DNA of 64,000 nucleotides from positions 1-64,000 of the forward strand of contig CAMLKK010000001.1 of the NCBI GenBank assembly GCA_946480715.1, written 5' to 3'. This document shows positions 42,901 to 51,853 of this stretch, piece after piece. Under the pieces are notes generated by a model, which did no database searches, had not been told where the DNA came from, and worked only from the letters and a program-made list of their open reading frames with translations. A program made the translations under genes and the position numbers. Origin of the DNA: an uncultured Bacteriovorax sp. (GTDB taxonomy: Bacteria; Bdellovibrionota; Bacteriovoracia; Bacteriovoracales; Bacteriovoracaceae). Numbering within the stretch: position 1 is the stretch's first letter; each line of letters starts with the position of its first letter.

Positions 42901-43061
42901 GTGAACCCGGAAAAGAAATTCTCTATCCATTGTCAGTTGTTATTGTTGGAGGATTATTAAGCTCAACACTACTTGATATAATTGTTACGCCGGTAATCTT
43001 TTATAATTTTGGAAAAAAAGCACTAGAAATAAATACTCAAGGAGATAATCATGAATTTTAA
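39921..43061 (+). CDS. heavy-metal efflux RND permease (CusA/CzcA family)
   Basis: The 1046-residue inner-membrane pump begins IIKFSLRNRLVVVFLSV with TM1. It has two large periplasmic loops, and the TM4 acidic motif IAIGELVDDAIIDVEN (near residue 400) conducts protons in CzcA/CusA proteins. The pattern and length are those of HME-RND pumps, which export divalent or monovalent metal ions. The metal is not clear from sequence. AAAGGAA precedes the ATG. Downstream are a small His-rich protein (11-base overlap) and a TolC homologue; no membrane-fusion adaptor (CusB/CzcB) gene is present. Confidence 0.92.
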   Translation: MLNAIIKFSLRNRLVVVFLSVAILIYGGFIVSRLPVDVFPDLNRPTVNIMTEAEGMAPEEVETLITLPLENALNGLPGVNRVRSTSGVGLSVIYVEFDWGTDIFRNRQLVSEKLIESQEHFPANVIPVMGPISSIMGEIQLVGLSIDPKVSSMVTPIDLRTYADWVIRPRLLSIAGVSQVISIGGGVKQYQIKISAEKLNFYQLNLDEVEKNLNLISQNTTGGYLDKDGQENLIRNIARAESIEDLELTVVGNHLGRPVLVRDIAKVEIDAQIKRGDAGINGGPGVILSIAKQPGASTIELTKKIDEVLKSLEKNLPAGVQLHPHLFKQADFIENSITNVEEALRDAGIFIVIVLVLFLMNVRTTIITLTAIPLSFVVTFIVLKFFGLSINTMTLGGLAIAIGELVDDAIIDVENVLRRLKENKIAAVKKSVLTVIYEASSEVRNSIVFATIIVVLVMIPLFYLGGLEGRLFIPLGISYIVSLIASLFVSLTVTPVLCSLLIGKSDILEKPDGFLVRFLKKYDRKILEKTLDRPWAVLSGLAILFLFSLALVPQLGKDFLPKFNEGTAVIGLLAQPGISLEESNKIGQRAEKLILSVPEVSSVSRRTGRAEQDEHAEGVHSSEIDVDFKTQENSKIPLREKEVVLNDIRNKLKTLEGTVFNIGQPISHRLDHLLSGVRAAIAIKLYGPDLNVLRRKGYEIKSRLENVEGLVDLQVEQQVLIPQIKIQLKRELAQKFSLPVGELTESLEKALKGEVVAQIFDDVKYFNVYMRFDDNSRSDISKIENTIIKILPDGTKVRVSQVADVYEATGPNVINRENAQRRIVVSANTSNVDLETVVKDIETKLKDLKLKEGYFIAYDGQLESQKQGMQLLLLLGLLAIAGVFIVLYMHFHSTMIALQIMINIPLALIGSIIAVYLTDKTFSLASLVAFVTLCGIASRNGIMMITHYIHLVRYEGEQFNKEMIIRGSLERLVPVLMTALTAILALIPVVIAKGEPGKEILYPLSVVIVGGLLSSTLLDIIVTPVIFYNFGKKALEINTQGDNHEF

Positions 43062-43437
43062 AAAAGCAGCGCTTGTAACAATGTTCTTAGCTTTAGCAGC
43101 CGTTTCTTTTGCCCACGAGGGACATGATTCGGCAACAGCAAAGAGCTTACATGGAGGAATCGTAAAAAAAACGGCAAATGCCTATGTTGAAGTTTTACAA
43201 GATGAGCAAATTGAAATTTACATTTCTAATCACGATTATAAAAACTTCATTACGCCCAAGCTTGAAGTAAGTGCATTCGCTGATGTAAAAGGAAAAAAAA
43301 CTCCCCTTAAATTGGAATCGAAAGGCACTCACTTTGTAGTCACCACTGACTTAAAAAACGAAAAGCATTTTAAGCTTAATGTTGTTATTAAAAATAATAA
43401 AAAAGAAGAAGCAGCAGTTTTTCCATTGGAAAACTAA
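43051..43437 (+). CDS. small periplasmic His-rich protein of the RND operon
   Basis: The 128-residue protein has a signal peptide (about residues 1-21, ending SFA), an N-terminal HEGHD metal-like site and a GG-x-x-strand domain (HGGIVKKTANAYVEVLQD). It looks related to the protein at 39420. It may hand metal to the pump or replace part of the missing adaptor. It overlaps the pump gene by 11 bases. Its TAA stop is in the same frame as the downstream TolC gene, separated only by GGA ACT AAA. Confidence 0.7.
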   Translation: MNFKKAALVTMFLALAAVSFAHEGHDSATAKSLHGGIVKKTANAYVEVLQDEQIEIYISNHDYKNFITPKLEVSAFADVKGKKTPLKLESKGTHFVVTTDLKNEKHFKLNVVIKNNKKEEAAVFPLEN

Positions 43438-43446
43438 GGAACTAAA

Positions 43447-44610
43447 ATGATTATTGATTATGATCAAATTCCCCAACTGATAGAAAAAAATCTTGAGGTG
43501 AGAATCAGTCAAGAGAATCTCAATTCTGCTCAAATTCAGAAGAAGTCGTTACTTACTTCTTTTGTTCCGGAAGTGGCCCTCTATGCTCAGGGAGAAGATT
43601 CACGACTTAATAAAGTAGGCAAAGAACTGACTGCAGGCGCCATTGCCAGCGTAAATGTATTTAATGGCTTTAGGGATGTTGAACAAGTTAAAATCAATTC
43701 ACTTGCTTATGAAACAAGCAAATTAGAGTTTAAGAAATCCTACAACGAACAAGTTTTCGAAGCGAAGAAAGCTTATTTTGAAGCACTTCGGATACAGGAG
43801 AATTTAAAAATTCTTACAGAACATGAATCAGTCAACAGAAGCAATCGGGCATTGATTTTAAAAAAAGTAAACAGTGGTTTGAGTCCGAAATCGGAAGAGC
43901 TGGTGTTTAAAAAAATAGATTTAGGATTAAAAGAGCAAAAGATCAAAGAAGAAAATAATCTTAAGATTATTCTAAGCGATCTTCGTAAATTACTGGCGAT
44001 TGAAAAAGAGGAGAAGATTGAAGTTAAGGGGAATTTTGATATTTCAAAATTTACTTACACACCATCTTCAAAATATCTAGATCTTGCCTTGGCTGAATCC
44101 TCGGAAGAACAAATTCGGGCGGAAAAGAAGCAAGTCAAGCTTTGGCGTATGCCTAGAGTGAATTTTTATGCTGAACGATCATTCAGCGATCATGTTAATG
44201 GCGAATACCTTGAAGAAGGTGATGAAAAACAAGTTTTTGGACTTCGACTAACATTACCACTATTAAGTGAGGGAAATGCGAGTTCAATTGAAGAACAGAC
44301 TAAAGAGACGCAACATCAAGCTTCGCTTCTCAGAAAGAAAAATCAATTGTTAGAACAAGCAAGAACTCGAGACAAGATGGAATTAGTCCTTAATAATTTA
44401 AAAAGCATGATTGAAATATCGAAAGAGAAGGTTATGCTCTCAAAAGAAATTATGGATAAAACATATTCTGAATTCAAGTTAGGTCTAAAGGAAGAAGCTC
44501 TTTCTTTGAATGAAGCGGCTGAAGAATATCTTGAGGCCCGAAAAGATTTAGTTGAACATCAAATTGAATACATTTTGAAAGTAGAGGAAAGTAAAATTCA
44601 AGACTATTAA
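43447..44610 (+). CDS. TolC-family outer-membrane efflux protein without signal peptide
   Basis: A 387-residue protein with the TolC/OEP pattern of paired long helices (for example NLEVRISQENLNSAQ and SYNEQVFEAKKAYFEALR) in two internal repeats. It would form the outer-membrane duct for the pump. It is shorter than typical TolC proteins (about 420-490) and has no signal peptide: translation starts MIIDYDQIPQLIEKN. AAGGA lies upstream of the ATG. Because the preceding small secreted protein ends in frame just 4 codons upstream, a fusion or loss of the original signal peptide is possible. Confidence 0.8.
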   Translation: MIIDYDQIPQLIEKNLEVRISQENLNSAQIQKKSLLTSFVPEVALYAQGEDSRLNKVGKELTAGAIASVNVFNGFRDVEQVKINSLAYETSKLEFKKSYNEQVFEAKKAYFEALRIQENLKILTEHESVNRSNRALILKKVNSGLSPKSEELVFKKIDLGLKEQKIKEENNLKIILSDLRKLLAIEKEEKIEVKGNFDISKFTYTPSSKYLDLALAESSEEQIRAEKKQVKLWRMPRVNFYAERSFSDHVNGEYLEEGDEKQVFGLRLTLPLLSEGNASSIEEQTKETQHQASLLRKKNQLLEQARTRDKMELVLNNLKSMIEISKEKVMLSKEIMDKTYSEFKLGLKEEALSLNEAAEEYLEARKDLVEHQIEYILKVEESKIQDY

Positions 44611-44625
44611 AAGATTGAACATTAT

Positions 44626-44671
44626 CTAGACACACTATTCTTTTTGGAAAGAAAGAGTATCTTAAGTCTAG
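44626..44671 (+). promoter_or_regulatory. candidate hairpin upstream of the ABC1 kinase gene
   Basis: CTAGAC (44626-44631) pairs with GTCTAG (44666-44671), and an inner 10-bp AT-rich stem (44636-44645 with 44650-44659, two G-U pairs) closes a GGAA loop. The ATG follows at 44673. It might limit ribosome access, but the AT-rich inner stem is weak evidence. Confidence 0.4.
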
Positions 44672-44672
44672 T

Positions 44673-45917
44673 ATGAAAAAAATGAGAACCTCCCTATTTG
44701 AAAGGGCACCCAAATTACTTTCAACAGTTATCAAACTTGGACAATTAAAAGATGTCGACGGCGTGGTAGAAAATTTATCTGAACTTAAAGGCATTCCTCA
44801 AAAAATTGGCCAGCTCATCAGTATGGACGTCACAGAATATCTCCCTGAAGATGTGCGGTCTAAGTTTTCGAAGCTGCAAGGACAAAGCTCGGAATTTGAA
44901 AGCGAAAAAATTTTAGAGATCATAAAGTCAGAGCTGGGAGAACAAAAGTTTTCGTCGATTATAGATTTTATATCCCAACCATTGGGTGCTGGAAGCATCG
45001 GTCAAGTTCATCGCGCCCAATTGATGAATGGTGCAAACGTAGTTTTTAAAGTTCGTTACCCTCATATTGAACAAACTGTACATTCTGATCTATCGCTCAT
45101 GCTTCCTATGGCGAAGGCCTATGAGTTGATTCGACCACGCTCGAAGGATTTTACTATTCTTCTTCAAGAAGCAAAAGAAATGCTCACTCAAGAAATGAAT
45201 TATGAGATCGAAAGTGAGAACTTAAAATTTTTCAAATCTACTCTTCAAAGTGATGAACGATTTTATGTTCCAGAGGTCATCGATGAACTTTCTTCAAGGA
45301 GTATCATCTGCATGGAATATGTCGAGGGAGTAAATTTTCATCATTTTCTTAAAGATGAAAATGATACTCTTCGGAAGGCGAAGGTTGCGGAAGGATTACT
45401 CGAATTGTTTGTAGATGAATTTTTTACTTATGGGATTGTTCAAACGGATCCCAATTTCGGTAATTACCTCATAAGGTCTAACGATCAAATAACTCTGCTG
45501 GACTTTGGAGCGACAAAGAAATTTAGTAAGGACTTTGCAAAATTATATTTCCAGTTATTGAAGTCCGCCTTTGAAAAAGATCGACCAAATATTATTTTCT
45601 ACGGTGAACAGCTTGGTTTAGTAGACCGCAGAGATTTACCCGTTGCTGTTGATCTTTTTGTGAAGTTCATGATCGATGTCATGTCTTATTTTCGATCTGA
45701 AAATAATCCTGTTGATTTCTCCAATGAAACGATGACACGTCAGCTGATGACGAATGGCTGGGAACTTTGGAAAAAGCAACGTATCAGTTCTCCCAATGGC
45801 AACCTGGTTTTTTTACATCGAAAGCTTGGCGGCCTGTTTTCGATCTTAAAAGAATCAAAGATTAAATTAGATCTATATCCGCTGTGGCTGAAGATCGAAA
45901 GTATGAATAGAGAATAA
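44673..45917 (+). CDS. ABC1/AarF/UbiB-family atypical kinase
   Basis: The 414-residue protein has the family motifs KIGQ (44-47), nucleotide loop GAGSIGQV (105-112), Lys in VVFKVRYPH (K126), TDPNFGNYL and LLDFGATK. No signal peptide is seen, and the C-terminal transmembrane helices of UbiB are absent. It is probably a soluble cytoplasmic member acting on lipid or quinone metabolism. It differs from the lipoprotein-linked copy at 7878. The neighbours (TolC gene upstream, solute-binding protein gene convergent) give no pathway hint. Confidence 0.88.
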   Translation: MKKMRTSLFERAPKLLSTVIKLGQLKDVDGVVENLSELKGIPQKIGQLISMDVTEYLPEDVRSKFSKLQGQSSEFESEKILEIIKSELGEQKFSSIIDFISQPLGAGSIGQVHRAQLMNGANVVFKVRYPHIEQTVHSDLSLMLPMAKAYELIRPRSKDFTILLQEAKEMLTQEMNYEIESENLKFFKSTLQSDERFYVPEVIDELSSRSIICMEYVEGVNFHHFLKDENDTLRKAKVAEGLLELFVDEFFTYGIVQTDPNFGNYLIRSNDQITLLDFGATKKFSKDFAKLYFQLLKSAFEKDRPNIIFYGEQLGLVDRRDLPVAVDLFVKFMIDVMSYFRSENNPVDFSNETMTRQLMTNGWELWKKQRISSPNGNLVFLHRKLGGLFSILKESKIKLDLYPLWLKIESMNRE

Positions 45918-45954
45918 CTTATAGAGTAGAGCGACAAGGAAAGTGTGTTGGAAC

Positions 45955-46752
45955 CTAGATTTGGACAAGATAGTTATTGATTTCTAATTCTGTTTTTTTG
46001 TTCAAAGAATTTTGAAATCGATATTTGTTTTCTAGTTTTTTGTAAGTGCCATTTTTCTTGATGACGGCCAGTCCTGAATTAAAATCTTTCATGACTTCTT
46101 GAGAACGAAAAGCTGCCTGGTAGCTGAACGGTTTGAATAATTTATAAAGAGTAATCTCCTGATGCTGATCCATTGATTTATCTAATTGAGTGTTAAAATA
46201 TTCAAAGATTCTTTTATCGGCAATGACAACGTCTACGCGTTTTTTATAAAGTTGTATGTTTCGCAATTTCTGATCAGCGAATTCATGATAGAGCGGATTG
46301 GCGTCTGCCATTTTGGCAAACTCATCACCGAGAAGCACACGAGCTCTCTGAAAGCTGGAGATAGAATATTTTTTTAAATCAGTGATTGTTTTAATGTCGA
46401 GATTGCGACTTTTGAGAGCAATGGCGTAGTTTTGATATTCAATAAAAGGTTCTGATTTATAAACGTTCAGACTTTCATTAGCATTCGTATTGGTGATGGC
46501 ATCAAGCTGCCCTTTGATGAGCATGGCCTTCACTCTTTCCATGGGGCCATAAAAAGAAGTCACTTCATAACCAGCGGCACGTGCAGCTTCTCTGAATATC
46601 TCAACCTCTAACCCCGTATCTTCTTTTTCAAATACGTAAGGCGGCTTATGCATTCCAAAACCAACGACCAATGTTTTTTTTGTTTCTGCCGTGAATGCAG
46701 GTGACAAACACGCTGTGAGGATTAATGAGATTTGCAATGTAGTTTTCAGCAT
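45955..46752 (-). CDS. periplasmic solute-binding protein, family 3 type
   Basis: The 265-residue protein has a signal peptide (about residues 1-21, ending FTAET). It shows the SBP_bac_3 layout: VVGFGMHKPPYVFEKE near the start, LEVEIFREAARAAGY, then GQLDAITNTNANESL. The C-terminus is Lys/Asn-rich. It lacks adjacent permease or ATPase genes and may be an orphan or sensory-type binding protein, as with the other family-3 protein at 22022. Convergent with the ABC1 kinase gene. Confidence 0.83.
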   Translation of the reverse strand: MLKTTLQISLILTACLSPAFTAETKKTLVVGFGMHKPPYVFEKEDTGLEVEIFREAARAAGYEVTSFYGPMERVKAMLIKGQLDAITNTNANESLNVYKSEPFIEYQNYAIALKSRNLDIKTITDLKKYSISSFQRARVLLGDEFAKMADANPLYHEFADQKLRNIQLYKKRVDVVIADKRIFEYFNTQLDKSMDQHQEITLYKLFKPFSYQAAFRSQEVMKDFNSGLAVIKKNGTYKKLENKYRFQNSLNKKTELEINNYLVQI

Positions 46753-46904
46753 TCGCCACCATTGAGAAAAGTCATTTTTTTACATATAGATTATTTAGTT
46801 AATATTAGTATCATTATTTAGGTTAGCAATGCTTTTTCGCCCGAGCAAAACACTCGGTTGTGTGTTTGCCGAATAGTACCGATAACGTCAATGAGGTATG
46901 TAAA

Positions 46905-48320
46905 ATGAAAAATAAGTTATTGGTATTTTGTGGAATTTTGCTTCTATTAAGTGGCTGCGTTGGCGACAAGTCTGCCAATAACACAAAAAAAAATAGTGGA
47001 AAAAGTGGGACAGATTCTTCAACGATTAAGTCGGGTCTAAACTCAATTGGAACTCACACTGGCACTTCCTCTAGTTTAATTTCAGTATCAAATGATCAAA
47101 CTATCGAATTTTCAAATTCAGCAAGTGGACTCAAGGTCTGCAAATTTCCCAGCGGCATATGCCGCACAAATGCAGATGAAGGTTCCGGTGGAGCGTCTGC
47201 TTATGGAAACATACCCAATTCACAAAACTCATTCCTTCACTATATGAAGTTTCGTTTTTATTCCAACGGATACTTTGCAAAAAATCCAGATGGACATTTT
47301 GCTTTTGGATTACGTGGAAAAAGAATGCGGGTAGAGGAGTATGGAGATAAGGCCGGTGTTGATGGACGGGGAATTATCATTGGGGCCATCGGTTACGGTT
47401 ATTTTTATAATAAAAATAACAAGGCCTGTGTAGAGAGAATGGCCCAGATCGAAAGTTTTTATAAAACAGCTCAAAATGAAAAGAAAGCGGAGTTTGGAAA
47501 TAAAATTTTTCCTGAGACATGTTCAGACACTGTCTTTGAAGACCATAAATGGTATTCGGTAGAAATTGAAGTTACGAACCATCAATATATCATCTATAAA
47601 ATTTTCGATGCTTCAGGAAGATTAATTTATAAGAGTTATCTAAAAGATCAGCCAAATTATCTGGATAATAATCTGACGGAATGGTTTATTGGTCATGTGT
47701 TCGAATCAACCAATACGCAGTGGTCTGTGCGATTAGAGAACTTTGAAGTTGGTCATATTGTCAGCGGAGATGTTTTTTATCCTGTGAAAGGTTTTTCCTC
47801 TCCATTTTCTTTTTCTGTGAATAATGTTGTTGTTCCTGCAGATAAGGCACGAGATTATTCAGTTGTCGTTCAGAAAGGCGCAGGCACAAAAATTAAATTG
47901 AATAACGTTTTCGGTCGCACTCGAGTTTACGGATGCGCGAGTTTTAGAAAAACTAAAACAGGGCTTGATAGTTTAGATTGTCAGAATCCTGAAAACTATC
48001 GAGTGATGACATTGAATTCAGCGACTGATGACTGGACTTATGATGGAGAGAGCTACAATTTAAAAGAAAAATTTGTCGATAATTATCCTGCCCAATTTTA
48101 TACATTGTATTTCAGAGTTAATCCTCAAGACTTCTTATCTGAAGTGGCATTGTCACTGGAACTTAAAGAGGGTAATGCTCAATCTACGAGTGGAAAATTT
48201 TGCGACAAGAATTCAAATACTCTAACTAATTGGGTGTGTGGTTCCCGTCCCACCGGAGCAACTTGGGTTGATGTCGGAAGTGGATGTTTTCATCAGGCCA
48301 CTCAAACTCGTTGTCCGTGA
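46905..48320 (+). CDS. lipoprotein with lectin/glucanase-like domain
   Basis: A 471-residue protein with lipobox LSGC (lipidated C18). The ATG at 46905 is chosen because GAGGT is about 8 bases upstream and the signal peptide starts there. After a Ser/Thr/Asn-rich linker (residues about 20-60) comes a strand-rich region (about 95-290; DGHFAFGLRGKRM, WYSVEIEVTNHQYIIYKIFD) resembling a concanavalin A-like (LamG) carbohydrate-binding or glucanase fold. A Cys-rich C-terminus follows. The fold assignment is tentative. The stop overlaps the P-type ATPase start in GTGA. Confidence 0.65.
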   Translation: MKNKLLVFCGILLLLSGCVGDKSANNTKKNSGKSGTDSSTIKSGLNSIGTHTGTSSSLISVSNDQTIEFSNSASGLKVCKFPSGICRTNADEGSGGASAYGNIPNSQNSFLHYMKFRFYSNGYFAKNPDGHFAFGLRGKRMRVEEYGDKAGVDGRGIIIGAIGYGYFYNKNNKACVERMAQIESFYKTAQNEKKAEFGNKIFPETCSDTVFEDHKWYSVEIEVTNHQYIIYKIFDASGRLIYKSYLKDQPNYLDNNLTEWFIGHVFESTNTQWSVRLENFEVGHIVSGDVFYPVKGFSSPFSFSVNNVVVPADKARDYSVVVQKGAGTKIKLNNVFGRTRVYGCASFRKTKTGLDSLDCQNPENYRVMTLNSATDDWTYDGESYNLKEKFVDNYPAQFYTLYFRVNPQDFLSEVALSLELKEGNAQSTSGKFCDKNSNTLTNWVCGSRPTGATWVDVGSGCFHQATQTRCP

Positions 48321-50705
48321 TAAATCGCATAGGTCTTTCCACCCAAGAAGCGAAGAAACTTCTTGTCGTTCATGGTAAGAATGAAATTGATTCATCACCA
48401 GAAATATCACGAATTAAGCAATTACTTAAATTAATCTCAGACCCTATGGGACTGATGATGTTAGGTATGTCATTATTGTATTTTCTGACAGGAGATACGA
48501 CTAATGGAATTATAGTTTTAATTGCGTTTATTCCAGTCGTTGCCGTCGATGTTTTTCTAGAATTAAAATCAGAAAATGCACTCAAGGCGCTTAATTCCAA
48601 AATGCCCACGACAGTAAAAGTTTTTAGAGATGGAATTTTAAGTGATTTACCCTTAAGTGAATTAGTCCCTGGTGATGCTATCGCTTTCGAAGAAGGCCAG
48701 TCTGTACCAGCAGACGGACTATTAATAGAATGCCAAAATTTGACGGTAAACGAGTCCTCGTTAACAGGGGAGTCTCTTCCTATAGACAAGAAAGAGAATG
48801 ATTCTTTTTTTGCGGGAACAACAATTCTTAGTGGAAGAGGAATAGGAAAAATTAATTCAACGGGGAAGCAAACAAGATTTGGAAAGATTGGCCATCTGCT
48901 CGCGGAGACGAAACAAGAAGAGACGCCACTTCAAAAAAAGGTAAACACTCTTGTTAAGCGAATTGTGATTATTGCAATCGCATTGGTTTTGATACTCTTC
49001 ACCACTGAGTTAATCCAGGGTACTGGCCTGATAGAGTCACTCATGATGGCACTCACTTTCGGGATGGCAGCTATTCCGGAAGAATTTCCCATGGTTTTTA
49101 CTTTGTATCTAAGTTTGGGAGCGCTAAAACTTTCTAAGCATGGAGTGCTGGTTAAAACTCTGCCGAGTGTTGAAGCTCTAGGAAATGTAGATGTGATTTG
49201 TACTGATAAAACAGGCACGCTCACCGAAGGTAAGTTTACACTTATCGAAATAGTTCCGTTCGGAAGTATTACAGAATTAGAGCGAAAAGAAATAGCACTT
49301 CTAGCTTGTGAACCAACTCCTGTTGATTCAATGGAAAGTGCTATCACCGAAAAAATTGAAGGCCATGTTGAGCTAAAAGAACAATGGAGTTTGAAATTCG
49401 ATTATCCATTTGAAACTCAAGGCAAGCATATGACTCACGTTTGGATTCATAAAAAGGGAGAGTCAATGCTTGCCATAAAAGGCGCAGTCGAAGGAGTGCT
49501 TGAACATTCAATACTAACAACATCAGAGAAAAGCAGTATTTTAAATTCAGTTAACAAATACGCTTCACAGGGAAAAAGAATATTAGGATTAGCATCAAAA
49601 AATGGCCCATTTAATGGAGTAAGAGAAGAAGATGAAAAAAATGTGAACTTTATAGGTCTACTCATTTTCAGTGATCCCGTAAGAAGTTCGGCCAAAAAGG
49701 CCATCAATGAATGTCAAAAAGCAAATATTGAAATCAAAATGCTCACTGGAGATCATTCGCTTACAGCACATGCCATTGCTGACGAATTAGAAATTATCCA
49801 TACAGATCAATCTATTTTTAGCGGTAAAGAATTGAGTGAAATGTCTTTAGAAAAAAGGACAAATGCCTATTTGAACGGATCAATCTTTGCAAGAGTTACT
49901 CCTGAACAAAAATTTGAAATGGTTAAAGTTTTAAAGGAACACGGAAAAGTTGTTGCGATGACTGGAGATGGAGTAAACGATTCTCCTGCACTTAAACTGG
50001 CAGACATCGGCGTTAGTATGGGGAGAATGCAACAGATATAGCTCGTTCAACGGCCAAGATGATTCTCTTAAAAAATAACTTTGATGGAATTGTTCAGGCT
50101 ATCTTTATAGGTAGAAATATCTTTGCAAATCTACGTCGAAGTTTTTCCTATCAAATTTCTTTAATATACCTGTCGTTCTCATTGCATTGTTGCCACCTCT
50201 ATTTAACAGACAGCAACTATTTTTACCGATTCATATTATTTTGATGGAATTAATTGTGCATCCGGTATCTGCTTTTGCTTTTGAAAATTTAAAATCTCAA
50301 TCATCAATTTCTAAAAAAGATCTCATACCACTTTCGTCTGCACTAACAGCTGGGCTATCAGGAGTGATCCTGACACTCATTTGTTTAATACCTTTTTTAA
50401 GCAATGTTTTTAACACAGATGCCAATCACATACGCAGTTTGATCATTACGACGATTCTCTACGGAAATATCGGATTCACCATTATTGAAGCTTGGCCTTC
50501 CATATTTACAAGGCGGATTGGTCTAATCATAACGATTCTTTTAGTTCTGCCAATATTACTTTGCAACTTGGAATCAACAAGACAGATGTTCTATTTTGAT
50601 AATCTCTCATTTGCCGAAATCGTCTACTGCTTAATTGGCGGATTAATGGCTTCAATGCCTTCATTTCTTCTTCGTCATTATTTTGTCCCAAAGAATCTTC
50701 GTTGA
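48317..50705 (+). pseudogene. P-type cation-transporting ATPase, broken by two single-base deletions
   Basis: The intact frame would encode about 796 residues of a HAD-type cation pump with TGES, DKTGTLTEGK (near residue 296), MTGDGVNDSPA and the M5-M6 stretch ILMELIVHPVSAFAFE. The first frame stops at 50039-50041 after GVSMGR. The next segment, reading ATDIARSTAKMILL, is in another frame, so one base is missing near 50027-50028. A second base is missing near 50161-50162 in a short T-run, where the sequence changes to the frame of NIPVVLIALLPPLF. A GTG start at 48317 overlaps the previous stop. The pump is probably inactive unless these are sequence errors. Substrate unknown. Confidence 0.88.
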
Positions 50706-50744
50706 ATTAAATAGAAAATGGAATTTTATGTTATTCTAATTAGC

Positions 50745-51851
50745 ATGAAACACTTACGTTCAAATGGATTCTCACTCCCCGAACTTCTAATTGCTATCGC
50801 GCTCACTGGCGGGATCATTCTCATTTCAATGCAATTCATCTCGAAACAAGCAGGCGAAATGAAAAAAGGGCATATCAATGAAAATGTATCGCAGGCGTTT
50901 TTTGCCATCAACCAGGCCCTGGCTAATTTTGAGGGCTGTGAAGAAACATTTGCGAAGCCTGGAAATATCAGGCCCGAAGGTTCAGGCACTGAGATCGAAA
51001 AAATCTTCTTCCGTGCAAATGCGCCTGCGTTTCAAAAAAATGCTCCTATCGGTCAGACAGGCGCCTCTCATGCTATTTCCATTTCAAGCATGATTCTTCA
51101 AAACTTTACTTTTGGCGCGTCTGCTTACGGTAACGCCGATTTCATCGTGAAACTTAAAACAAAAGATGAAAAAGATTACGAACAAAAATTCATTGTTAAC
51201 GTTATTGTGAAAAATGGTGTAGTCACAGGTTGTATTAATAAAAATGAACCGATTCTGGATTGTCGCGGAGAATGGTCTGCTTGTTCTGCCGCTTGTGATG
51301 GCGGTACTCAAACATTTTCAATTCTTGAAAATGAAAAAAACGGTGGAGCTGCTTGCTCGCATGCCAACAACGAAACTCGTACGTGTAATACTCACTCATG
51401 TTATGGATGGGTGACAACAGAGTGGAGTGCATGTAGCGGCGGAACTGGAACCTGGAGCTATGGTGCTTGGGGGGCGTGTGAAGGTGGTCGGGCCATTCAT
51501 AAATCCAGTTGTGGTGGCTGCATGAACTCGTATGAAGATGCTTGCACTGTATGTGGAGGACAACCTGTCTGTTACGAAGTTTGTTCTTGGTACGGAACAA
51601 AAACAAGAACAGCAACTTGTAATGCAAATTTAAATTCTGGAAATCAAACTCGAACTGTGAATTGTCAAAATCAAGGAGCAGTGGCACCAGATAGTAAATG
51701 TTCAGGACCAAAACCAGTTGCTTTTCAAACTTGTACGCCAACAGGTGAAAGTGCATGTGGTGCTAAACAGCCGACAACTGCTGATTGTCCTTCAACAGTG
51801 ACGCCAAACACCTGCCCGCCTGATACGCACTATTGTTTCACTGGAAAGTAG
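50745..51851 (+). CDS. prepilin-like protein with thrombospondin type 1-like repeats
   Basis: A 368-residue protein that begins with a type IV prepilin N-terminus: cleavage site G8/F9, Glu at +5 (SNGFSLPELLIAIALTG) and a hydrophobic helix. The globular half (about 35-165) is pilin-like. From about 171 onward comes a Cys-rich tail with TSP1-like units: GEWSACSAACDGGTQ followed by RTCNTHSC, WSACSGGTGTWSYGAW, and CSWYGTKTRTATC. The frame starts at 50745, not the earlier ATG, because the motif needs a short leader. It may be a surface adhesin or minor pilin. No pilus operon is near. Confidence 0.75.
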   Translation: MKHLRSNGFSLPELLIAIALTGGIILISMQFISKQAGEMKKGHINENVSQAFFAINQALANFEGCEETFAKPGNIRPEGSGTEIEKIFFRANAPAFQKNAPIGQTGASHAISISSMILQNFTFGASAYGNADFIVKLKTKDEKDYEQKFIVNVIVKNGVVTGCINKNEPILDCRGEWSACSAACDGGTQTFSILENEKNGGAACSHANNETRTCNTHSCYGWVTTEWSACSGGTGTWSYGAWGACEGGRAIHKSSCGGCMNSYEDACTVCGGQPVCYEVCSWYGTKTRTATCNANLNSGNQTRTVNCQNQGAVAPDSKCSGPKPVAFQTCTPTGESACGAKQPTTADCPSTVTPNTCPPDTHYCFTGK

Positions 51852-51853
51852 AG

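Noticed and set aside
36241..50705. Possible mobile metal-resistance island
   Set aside because: No integrase, transposase, tRNA target or direct-repeat boundary was found. Clustering alone does not show transfer.
51235..51756. 173-codon minus-strand frame in the prepilin-TSP1 gene
   Set aside because: It mirrors the Cys/Thr-rich coding strand, has a skewed composition (His/Leu/Phe) and no ribosome site.
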